Positions 54,001 to 64,000 of a stretch of 64,000 nucleotides of DNA are shown in pieces. The stretch is from Hyphodiscus hymeniophilus. Its lineage: Eukaryota; Ascomycota; Leotiomycetes; Helotiales; Hyphodiscaceae. The notes below the pieces were generated by a model, which ran no database searches, was not told the origin of the DNA, and was given only the letters and a program-made list of their open reading frames with translations. The stretch lies in contig VNKQ01000005.1 in NCBI GenBank assembly GCA_016508695.1, forward strand, positions 1,550,001 to 1,614,000, in the 5' to 3' direction. Every line of letters begins with the position of its first letter. The first letter of the stretch is position 1. The position numbers were made by a program, and so were the translations under genes.

Positions 54001-57000
54001 CATCCTTCACCTCTGCACGAGGTAGAGTCACCGTAGAGCTGTCCGATGATTTCGATCTTCGCCGACGGACTCTCGATCATCTTTACAGAAGGGCAAAAGC
54101 CTGGGTCACGGCCGTGATCAACATAGCGCCGCTTGACATCAAAGGGCTTCTGCAAACTTACCTGTCGGAATACGACGATGATGGAGCATATGGCCATGTC
54201 TCGCTTGGCAGGTCGTTCGCGTTGGAAATGGGCTCTGTCATACCTGGCACCGATCAAAGACTTGCAGCAATCGACCTTCATGGAGAATGCAATATCAATA
54301 CAGCATCAGATTTCGTAGCTCAATACACCACTCGCCAAGAGTATCGATATGCAGAGGCGCTTCCAGACCATGACCCAGAGTGGTTGAACTTCATGCATCT
54401 TGGCGACCGCCGCGGATCCGTTCACACCAAAGACGAGCAGGATGGTGGTGATGCCCTGAAAGTCCTTGCTCATCTGGAGACTCGAATTTCACAACATAAA
54501 TATGTTCCGATTGGAGAGCTTCGCGACATTCTGCGCAGAGCTGCTGCACTACTCTGCCGAAGCAACAAGGATGAGTGCGCTATGGTTCATCATCTAGTAT
54601 TCATCCCTTTCGCGATATTCACGAAGCAGTCCATCAAACTTGGAATTTCACTCTGGCTTGGAGTGATCAATGAGAACCCACGAATGGAGCCACGCATTCT
54701 GATGGAAGTTGCCCAACAATGGGAATCCACTGTCCAACGACGTCTCGGAATCTTTAATGAGAAATTCACGTATGCTTACCTGCCTTTGCGTGCTTCCATA
54801 CTGACACTTTACTAGACATGCTGATCCTTTCTACATCAAAGAGGAATTTGCTCCAAGCGATCGAGCAGGATTGTCAAAGCGACAGCAAATAGCACATAAT
54901 CTGCTTGCGCCTCATATGCGATTGTTACAATTTTTAGGAAGCCATTTCAATGCGACCCGGCTTGGAAGCCCACATACGGAGAAAGCTTTCCTCCGACTCC
55001 TCAATATTACGTTGGAAGGCTTGAAGCATTCTACGGGACACCCCCTTTCTAGAGAAATCCGATTTCAGATGGTTCTTTTTGGCCTAAAGGCGCTGAGATA
55101 CAGCACAGCTATCGATCTTCCCTCACGCTATAGACTGAAAGATCAGATATTGTCCGCAGCATTGAGTTGGTTTGCTTTCGCCCCACGATGGTCATTTGGT
55201 GGAAACCGACTGCAGCTGAAGGCAGAAACACGCTTGCTGTCGGACGTTTCTGCAGCTCTTAGAAATGTGGCTATGACTCCTCAGAAACTATCACCGCTGA
55301 CCAAATCTCTGCAAGCCAAGGAGGCTCTTCTTCAAGCGTTGCTTGAGAGCGAACTGGTTAGGTTGACGGTCTGGCTCTATCCTCTAAATGAGCCTAAAGA
55401 TCCGACCTCACCGACTCTTACACCCAAGGGTCCCAGCGAGGTGAGCCTTCCTTATTTGACTTCCATATTCCTTTCTGACTCATTGTAGGCGTCGATTGTT
55501 CCACTCGTGCGAACAGCCTGGGCAGAGAGCCCATCATTAGCTGTCCAACTCGTTGCACGCTTCCCATCGCCAAGACTCGAAAAGGAGATTCGCTGGTTGT
55601 TGCTGAACTTCCCTGATAAAGCTATCTCGGAGCCTGAAGCAGTTCACGTCTTGCTAGCCGGTTCTCTGCCGTCTGATATATCCTTTCAATTGAAGGTTGG
55701 TCCCCTTCTGTCAACACCGGGAGATGCTGATAATCGTAGTATCTCTTGTATTGGGCTCCCGTGAACCCTATAACCGCAGTCACTTACTTCCTGCCTGCTT
55801 ATCGCAACCATCCTTTCATCCTGCAATATGCTATGCGTGCATTAGAAAGCCACTCAGTCGACGTGACGTTTTTCTACGTTCCCCAAATAGTCCAAACCTT
55901 GCGTTACGACGCTCTTGGCTATGTTGAGAGATATATTGTAGAGACAGCAAAATTCTCACAATTGTTTGCGCATCAAATAATCTGGAACATGAAGGCAAAT
56001 GCTTACAAAGATGAGGATTCGCAAATAGTAAATACTGAACCCCTGCCTATACTACAATGCTAACATCATTTAGCCTGACGCTGTGAAACCGACCCTTGAC
56101 AAGGTCATGAACCGCATGATATCTGAATTCTCGACCGTGGATAAAGCCTTCTACGAGCGCGAGTTCACGTTTTTTGACGAGGTGACTAGCATCTCAGGGA
56201 AACTCAAACCTTTCATCAAACGACCTAAGCCAGAAAAGAAGCAGAAGATTGAGGAGGAACTTCGCAAGATCAAAGTGGAAGTTGGCGTGTACTTGCCCAG
56301 TAACCCCGACGGTGTCGTTATTGGTATCGATAGAAAATCGGGGAAACCACTTCAGAGTCACGCCAAAGCACCATATATGGCAACATTCCGAATCAAGAAG
56401 AACAAAGGAGATATGGAAGGCGCCGATGAATTGTTGGAAGATGTGAACAAAAACGTTGCGCCGCCCCCGGATAGCACGATCGAAATCTGGCAGTCCGCTA
56501 TCTTCAAAGTGGGGGATGATTGTCGACAAGACGTCTTGGCCCTCCAAATGATCGCAGCCTTCCGAGGCATCTTCAACGATATCGGTCTCGACGTTTATGT
56601 ATTCCCGTATCGGGTCACAGCGACTGCACCTGGTTGCGGTGTTATAGACGTCCTCCCGAATTCAATCTCTCGAGATATGCTTGGACGAGAAGCTGTAAAT
56701 GGGCTTTACGACTACTTTGTGTCCAAATACGGCAATGAGGACTCCCTACGCTTTCAAGAAGCTCGGAGCAACTTTGTCAAAAGTATGGCCGCGTACTCAG
56801 TCATCTCGTTCCTCTTGCAATTCAAGGACCGACACAATGGTAATATCATGATCGACGATGCAGGGCATATCTTGCACATCGATTTTGGATTCTGTTTCGA
56901 CATTGCTCCTGGTGGAGTCAAGTTTGAAAGAGCACCATTCAAGCTTACCTCAGAGATGGTAGCTGTAATGGGTGGAAGAACAGACCACCAGGCATTCAAG

Positions 57001-57267
57001 TGGTTTGAGGAGCTCTGCGTCAAAGCTTTCCTTGCCTCTCGTCAATATACCGAGAAGCTGAGCCAGTTAGTCCTATTAATGATGGACAGCGGATTGCCTT
57101 GTTTCAAGCCAGAGACAATTCAGCACTTCAAGGAGAGATTCGTTTTGGAGAAGAGTGAGAGGGAAGCAGCGGATTTTATGAAGTATTTGATTAAGAAGAG
57201 TTACTCGAGTTATTCGACGGGGGTTTATGACCAGTTCCAGCAGATGACGAACGGAATCCCCTATTAA
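51048..57267 (+). CDS. STT4: phosphatidylinositol 4-kinase III-alpha
   Basis: Eight exons (51048-51097, 51161-51350, 51400-53019, 53070-54769, 54816-55440, 55489-55695, 55740-56027, 56074-57267) give 1957 residues. The first about 1300 form a helical solenoid. The PIK accessory domain follows, with YLLYWAPVNPITAVTYFLPA and RNHPFILQYAMRALESHSVD. The kinase domain, about 1650-1957, shows IFKVGDDCRQDVLALQM, catalytic FKDRHNGNIMIDDAGHILHI and the DFGF loop, and ends in the conserved NGIPY. It makes PI4P at the plasma membrane with Efr3 and Ypp1 partners, feeding PI(4,5)P2, actin and cell-wall signalling. Introns are 44-63 bp. The donor of intron 1 (GTATGG) was chosen because GTGAGT ten bases later breaks the frame. 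Confidence 0.96.
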
Positions 57268-58305
57268 ATAGAAAGCCGACTCAATTGATGAGATATATTC
57301 CGAAACGCTAATAACCATGATCCTCACCGATTCTGCGTTCACTGGATAATCAGGTCCAGTACAAGAGAACAATCCTGCTACTTGTCCTACAAGAAGTACC
57401 CATACCCTAAACTCCCGTCAGAACTCCGCTATGTTAGTCGATTGTACTTGTACATCCAGGACAGATTGACGGAATCGAATACTTTCAAACGCCTTGGAAG
57501 GCACAGGCTAATCTCTAAATCCCACACTCTAGTCTCGCGGACTCTCACCTTTTCCTACGAAAGTAAATAGTAGCGACATGAACATATCCCTTTGAGCATA
57601 ATCCCCTTGACATCCATGACCATATAAGTGAATGAACGATATCTTTCAAACCTCTTCTGGCAAAAACAGCAAAGAACGAAGAGCCGGCTGGAGAGTCACA
57701 CAATGGAAACCCAGCGTAGCCACCACATCCTCTACACTCCAACGTCGTCGTCCCGCTGTAGTCTTATCCGGAGCCTCCTAACTATCTTATTCTCAGCGGC
57801 CGGCTTGACGCTCTTGCTTTGTCTACAGTCTTCCTGAAACGAAGACAGCATGTACATTCTCGGCCGCGTTGGAGACTTGGAGGGGTTTGAGCCTGGCCGT
57901 TCGATCTTCGGAGTCGCTTGGTGATTGGGACGGAAGATAGATCGTTAAGGGGTGTTTCCGAGTTTAGGATATGCAGAATGGAAAACATGCCGAAGTAAAC
58001 GTCTTTCGGCGGGCTTTCGCAGAATCCAAATGGTTTAGAGAGTAAGCGGTCATGAACGTACTTGACGTATACGTGCAAGATGCAGTATGTGTTGAAGGGC
58101 TTACACTGTACTCCAGTAAACCTGAAGATCACACGGAAAGTCAATAAAGCATACTGAACAAAATTATTTTGACCGAGACTAGACTACACGCAATCATCTC
58201 GCATTTGCAATGCAAAGTCGAAAACCATGAATTCATACCGGACCATTCCAGTGCCCCTTTTACCACACGCCAAAGACCGAAAGACAGAAACGCTGCACAT
58301 TCACC
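57268..58305. other. intergenic between converging STT4 and GFA1
   Basis: About 1 kb without a credible gene. Confidence 0.4.
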
Positions 58306-60593
58306 CTACTCAACGGTGACGGACTTCGCCAAGTTACGCGGGAAATCGACGTTCAGTCCCTCGGCAACCGCAAGCCAGTAGGCCATGAGTTGCAGGGGAA
58401 TTACGTTAAGGAGACCCTGCAGACAGTCGACGGTCTTAGGGATCTCAATCGTCTCTGCTTGGCCGGTCTTGAATTCCTCGTCGTTGGGGTTACAGATAAC
58501 GATGGGCTTTCCTGAACGAGCGATGACTGCAGATTGTTAGTTGATTCCAAGTATAAGGGGTTTTGGGAACGTACCTTGTTGGTAAGCGTTGAGAGACTTG
58601 GCGAAGATATCGTCACGGGTCAGGATCATGATGATAGGGAGGTTCTCATCGACCAGAGCCAGGACACCATGCTTCAGCTCACCAGACATGACAGCCTCGC
58701 AATGAAGGTATGAAATTTCTTTGATCTTCAGAGCACCTTCCAAAGCAGTTGAGAATTGGCTTCCCCTGCCTAGAAGCAACAAACTCTTCTGGTGCTTAAA
58801 TGTTCTAGCGCAAAGTTCCTTGATGGGTTGATCGAGCTTCAAAATCTCCTTGATTTGATCAGATATTTTTCCAAGACCATCCATAATGTCTTCTCGTCTC
58901 TTTTGCTTGGATGTGCGATCCTCGCTCAAGGACAGGGCAAACATGATCATGGCAATGAATTGCGAAGTGTATGCCTTAGTAGATGCGACACCAATTTCAG
59001 GTCCAGCATTGACGTGTACACCGCAATGGGTAAGGAGGGAGATAGAGGAGCCAACAACATTGACGATACCAACTGTCAACGCACCACGCTCCAAGCAGTA
59101 GCGGAGAGCCATGAGAGAATCGGCGGTCTCACCGGATTGCGAGACGAAGACACAGGTGTCATCACGGAATACGGGTGCTTGTCTATCAAGGAAATCGGAG
59201 GCCAGCTCGACCGAGATGGGAATCTCAGTTAACTCTTCAAAAGCACCACGAACGGCCATACAAGAGTGATAACTGGTTCCGCAGGCAATGAAGATAATTC
59301 TTCTGCAACGACGGATCGTGGAAATGTATGATCTCAGACCACCCAGTGTGACCTTCTTATTTTCGATGTCGAGACGACCTCTCATTGTGTTGACGACAGA
59401 CTCGGGTTGTTCGAAAATCTCCTTCTGCATAAAGTGGTCGAATCTGCCCTTCATGATCTCCTGGAGTTCCAGCTCGAGCGTTTGGATGCTTCGGACGTTG
59501 GAGGAACCGTCGGCCTTTGTGAGTCTGTGGATGTTCAATGAACCCTCATGAATATGTGCAATATCATCATCTTCGAGGTACATAACTTTTTTTGTGTGCT
59601 CCACAATGGCCGATGGATCTGAGGAGAGAAAAAATTCGGCAGGCATTGGTGCTCCATCGTCGGTCATGAATGCACGGGATTGCGATCTGTGCAAGAGGGA
59701 TTTATCAGGAGGGGCAAGAAGGTTGCTTCCGAGGAAGTTTCCAACGTTTGACTTCTTGAATGCCACGTTTTGAGATGCTTGCTCAGCTGGGAGAGCCCCC
59801 TCATCTGTGTACTCAACGTCGACGAAATCCACCTTCATCTTCTTTTGTGTCTTGACGCCAATGACCAAGGGGGAGCCCTTTCTTGCCGCAATGATTTCGT
59901 GGGGGTAGTGAACAGACTTCATGAGAAGACCAAAAGCTCCTTGCAACTCTTTGATGACCGCCTTTGCCAAATCAGTGAATCCAATATCTGGGTGTTGGTC
60001 GTAGAGGTATTTTGCGAGCTTCGCGATGCATTCGGTGTCTGTCTCAGTCTCGAATTTGAATCCCTTGGCAGTCAACAGTGTCTTCAATTCTTTGTAGTTG
60101 GTAATGATGCCATTGTGGACGACGGAGAATTGCCATGTTGGGTCAGATCTGGAGTTAAGAAGTTAGTGGCAATAAACGGAGTGTGAATAATCTGTAGAGG
60201 GGTTGTACTTGTGAGGATGGCAGTTGATGCGGGACGGGGGACCGTGGGTGGCCCATCTGGTGTGTGCAATACCGGCGTGCGAGTCGAAGATCTTGGTGAG
60301 GTCTGGCTTCTCTGCTGCGATGAGTTCCTTCAACTTTATGACCTTTCCGACCTCCTTGAATGCAAAGACCTCATTTTTCTTGTCGCCATCAACTGCCAGA
60401 CCTGCAGAGTCGTAACCGCGGTATTCGAGTCGAGAAAGGCCATTGACGAGGGTATCGAGAATGAATTTCCTATCCTTCTCCACCAAGTAGTTGATGTATC
60501 CGAAAATACCACTGTTGCAAGGAGTTAGTTTGGGCTATTCAGGAGCTGAAACTTGGACCGGACCAAGGCTAACGAGAGGGCTACATACCACAT
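58306..60593 (-). CDS. GFA1: glutamine--fructose-6-phosphate aminotransferase
   Basis: Exons 60589-60593, 60209-60511, 58575-60148 and 58306-58526 give 700 residues. The first exon is only ATGTG, so the catalytic cysteine (Met-Cys-Gly-Ile-Phe-Gly) is split by the first intron. The glutaminase domain shows LEYRGYDSAGLAVDG and AGIAHTRWATHGPPS. Two SIS domains follow (IIFIACGTSYHSCMAVRGAF, VFVSQSGETADSLMALRYCL, LLLLGRGSQFSTALEGALKI), ending in FPRNLAKSVTVE. The enzyme makes glucosamine-6-phosphate, the first step to UDP-GlcNAc and chitin. A fungal insert of about 70 residues lies between the domains. It is usually feedback-inhibited by UDP-GlcNAc. Confidence 0.97.
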
Positions 60594-62017
60594 ATTTGCT
60601 TAAGAAAGGTCAATTAAGGGAAACGAGAGACGCAGTTTGATGGGCAGTGACAGAGGCCGTTGTGCAAGGTAAGAGGAAGAAGATGGGTATTCTGCAATGG
60701 GTTCGTGATGGGATTGAAGAGGTTGGATGAGGGAGGGAAGTAGACGGGTTATGTACGTGGACAGCTTTGTTTGTTTGCCCTGGCCTGTCTTACTTCAGAC
60801 GAGATCCCGCTTACTTCTTTGAAACTGGGAGCTGTGCTGGCAATGGCCAATGACGAGGCTCGTGCTGTCAATGAGCTGCGACTTTGGCTTGGCTCTTGGA
60901 ATAGCTCCGCTTGACCCCTTTCTGCCTTGACAAGTTGACAGGAGGGGGCTTGTGGCTGGGACTCGCTTTTTGGACCAGTCAGAAGCAAGCACAGGCGATT
61001 TGACACCAGATACTTCATCGTATCACCAAGGGCAGCAGTAGTTGACCGGGCACCCGGGTTTATAGACGATCCAAAGTGCTCAACACAACGTGTATTTTAA
61101 CCCTAAAGAGACACGATTGTTCGTCGAAACTCGCTCTATCTTTTAATCTAATTCTCAAGTTGTGCGAAAGCGTGAACTCTCAATAGAAAAGTCACTGGTG
61201 CTGAGCAGCTTTCTAGGTGGCCTATGAATTATCATACCCAACCGCGGAGTATCAACTTGTCATGATTATTGAACATGATTCCTGAAGTGCCCCTAAGTAA
61301 AAGTGTCCAGAATCAGGGGTGTTGCGCAATGCAACCCGGTACCTCCGTTGCTTTGGCCTGCAAAGAGAGAGGGAGAGTCGAAGAGAGCCTTGCAAGCCTG
61401 CACCAGCCACAATAATGGGGCCACCCTCTTGTCTATTTATAGAATTCTGATCGTCAGGCACAACGCCTAGACTAAGGCCTATCCAGTATTTTAGGGACAT
61501 TTTTACGAAGAGAACCCTGTGGCTGTGGTGGAGGACGGAGGAGTTATTAGGGATAGGGGGAGACTTAGAAGACTCTGCTATGCTCGTGGTGTTAATGTTG
61601 TTGGGGGAAAAGGGGCAATACGAGGATGGCAAAGGTTGGCGGCGATCCATAGCAAATATGGCGACCCCAGATCTCAACAGTTGGCATAGACGGCTTGGGA
61701 ATCCCTTAGAGGCACAAGACATTACCATTAATTTCTGCTGTTTTAATCATATCGATCAGTAAAATTATCAACAGCCTCCTTTTGAAGGAATATGCTGTTA
61801 GCATCGGAATGTTATGCCTTCGAGCATTGACTATGATATTACTATTTCCAACCACGCCCCATAACACATTGCTTTTCTCCAAATAATCCCAGCACAATCC
61901 GTGCAAGTAAGTACAAGCAACCATTCGTGACAACAAGTCCGTCCAGAACCCTTTAGACAAGAGATCCTCTCCAAGTTGAAAAGAAGTCCTTGGACACCCT
62001 TATAAAGCCAGATGCGG
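60594..62017. other. intergenic, GFA1 promoter to CHK2 3' end
   Basis: About 1.4 kb with CT-rich leader-like sequence near 60600-60740 and no supported gene. Confidence 0.4.
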
Positions 62018-64000
62018 TCATGCAGGAACCTGCGGATCAGTTTGGTTTTTCGAATACACACTATCGCCATCGTACCCATATAAAGGCTGGTCACCCTTTC
62101 CTCCAAGGCCCATAAACTCGTTGGGGTCGCGTGCTGCAGCCGGTGTGCCCTCCATCTTAGGGGGTCCAGGATGGCTTTTCGGTGCACCATTCGCATGGGT
62201 TGCTACAGCACTGTTGATTCTGTTCTGAGGCTGCTTGCCGTTCGGATTCTTAACGTAGACTCTCACCGGATCCTTGTCAGGCTCCAGTTCAATAACTCTA
62301 GTTATTTTGACATCGTTGATACTACTAAGCAGCGTTCGCTCACGGGCCACCTTCCGCTTAGCAAAGTCCAAGCTGGCAAGTCCGCCAACCAAACCATCGG
62401 TACTATCGTTGACATTCGCAACTTTGTGCGTGGTCCATGGGTGTTCCAGACAGTCGTCGATTGTGTATCGTTTCTCCACATCGACTGTTAACATTCGATC
62501 AATGAGATCCAAGGCTGGGTCGCCAACTGAGTCCCAGTATGGTGATGGATAGTCAAATCTACCGGTTTTGATCTGCTGAGTGAGTGTGTATGGATTCTCT
62601 TTCGAGCAGAGCTCATCCGAGAATGGAGGGAAGCCGCAAAGGCAGATGTAAAGAACAACTCCAAGTGACCAGACATCGACAGCTCGAGTATATCGGCGAT
62701 GTCTGCTCTCCTCGAGAATTTCTGGAGCGACGTAACTTGGTGTTCCACAGAGGGTTGTGGTGAATGATTCCTCCCCAATAATTTTAGCAAGGCCAAAGTC
62801 AGCTAGCTTGACATGGAGGTCTTTGTCAGTAAGTAAGATATTCTCGGGCTTGATGTCTCGATGGACAATGCCTCGCTCATGCTTTGGTTGTTAGCGATGA
62901 CAGTCAGACGAATACCAGCTAAACTTGCCAGATATTTAACGCCTTGAAACAACTGAATGAAGACCTTCCTGGTCTCCTCTTCAGTCAACTTTTGCTTCAT
63001 GACGATCCAGTTGAATAGCTCTCCTTCCGATGCAAGCTCCAAAACAAGATATACCGCATTCTCTTCGTCGAAAGTATCTTTCAAACACAGCATATTAGGG
63101 TGGCTAACACCCATCAACACTGCGATCTCCTGTTGTAAACCTTCCGTTTTCGACCTCTCCTCCTGACCTGGCTGTTTCGTAAATATCTTGACAGCAAACC
63201 GTGTGCCAGTAGACTTTTCAATGCACAAAAATACCTCTGCAAAATGTCCCTTTCCAAGTTTTTCCAGCAGTGTATATTGCTGCAAGAATTCACTCGTATC
63301 CCGGTTTTTTGGGTATCTGAAGACGAATCTGGCTTTATCCAACACTGTAATCTCATCCTGATCCCGAAGCTCTCGTCTTCTATTTCGGCCAATGACCTGT
63401 TCGTTGACGAAAGTACCGTTACTCGATAGGTCCTCGACAACAGCGATGGTATCACCTCCTTTGTTCTCGGTGAAGAGCAGACAATGTCGGTTCGAAACAA
63501 TCGGATCATCGATGATAAGATCTTAAACCCTATCCATGAGCCCACGCCTTTGAAAAGGCACAATTTGAACTTACCACACTCTGGATGACGTCCTATTAGA
63601 TAGCCCCCGGAAGCAATTCCTTTCAGCTTCGTCTCCTCGTATGCTTCCTCCTCGGCTTCGAAGTCTTTGCCATCCTTATTCGAATGTCTATCCCCACGGC
63701 TCTTGCCAAAGTTGTCCATCCCATCGGGCATAGGGCACGCATTTCGTCTTTTTAGAACCAACGACTTGCCATATTTTTGATCTAATGGAAGTAAGTATCC
63801 CCAAACACCCTCCTCTGCCTCGTCTGTCACCTCCTCCGATAGCGCAGCTGTAGGGTACACGAATTGAGAGAATGCTTGTGTATCTTGAGGGGGGGATGAA
63901 AACCCGAGATCTTCGAGATGTGTTTGTTGGTCATAGGGTCGATGGTGAAGTTGACTCGGCCGACCTTCAGGGGGAGTGACAGTACCCTCCTTGTAGTGGT
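62018..64000 (-). CDS. CHK2: Chk2/Cds1-type checkpoint kinase, one FHA domain (5' end outside window)
   Basis: Exons within the window: 63575 to the right edge, 62929-63521, and 62018-62881. The N-terminal part has SQ/TQ-type sites (SPPQDTQAFSQF). The FHA domain runs from GGYLIGRHPECDLIIDDP through IVSNRHCLLF to EDLSSNGTFVNEQVIGR, with the phosphothreonine-binding G-R, S-x-x-H and N-G residues. The kinase domain follows: LGKGHFAEVF, AVKIF, HERGIVHRDIKPENILL, LADFGLA, CGTPSYVAPEIL. There is one FHA and no C-terminal FHA, as in S. pombe Cds1 and Neurospora PRD-4 and unlike Rad53. It acts in DNA-damage and replication checkpoints. The kinase intron (62882-62928) has a GC donor, GCAAGT. The true start is beyond position 64000. 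Confidence 0.93.

Overview
The window is nuclear DNA from a filamentous ascomycete (Pezizomycotina; Leotiomycetes is my guess and is not proven). The evidence is about 25 protein genes on both strands with many introns of 45-60 bp carrying fungal splice signals (GTRNGT or GCAAGT donors, CTRAC branch sites), a Zn2Cys6 regulator, a GH71 alpha-1,3-glucanase, a one-FHA Chk2 kinase, and clear orthologues of yeast housekeeping genes. There is no operon, phage or CRISPR content.

Layout. 1-4135: the end of an unknown gene, an alpha/beta hydrolase, an AT-rich block and a Zn2Cys6 transcription factor. 4656-10209: a disordered protein with a duplicated short motif, then the GH38 alpha-mannosidase Ams1. 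10541-10686: a tRNA-Tyr-like Pol III gene with an anticodon-loop intron plus a second insert in the variable arm that carries mRNA-type splice signals. 11444-14664: a Nudix CoA diphosphatase (Pcd1-like), an 802-bp TA-flanked inverted-repeat transposon and a beta-carbonic anhydrase. 14908-22341: GH71, an unrecognised gene remnant, THOC5, ADE8, a DUF3074 lipid-binding-like protein and lumazine synthase (RIB4). 22544-29317: a large disordered protein, a gene-poor 2 kb, and a cation diffusion facilitator. 29778-42541: RAD60/ESC2-like, LSM6, a methyltransferase with an apparent frameshift, MDM31, PNO1, an HSP20 with heat-shock elements, and a YTH m6A reader. 42542-49967: about 7.4 kb holding only gene-like fragments and simple repeats. 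49968-64000: proteasome beta-6 (PRE7), PI4-kinase STT4, GFA1 and a Chk2-type kinase running off the right edge.

Most genes are unrelated housekeeping functions. They are arranged in several close divergent pairs (THOC5/ADE8, RAD60/LSM6, MDM31/PNO1, PRE7/STT4) that probably share promoters. For the fully resolved genes I placed exons so that the joined length is a multiple of three; the exceptions are the transcription factor, the alpha/beta hydrolase and the methyltransferase. Three genes (LSM6, CHK2 and the metal transporter) need GC-AG introns to give conserved protein. The most unusual items are the doubly interrupted tRNA-Tyr and the duplicated motif kept by synonymous change only.
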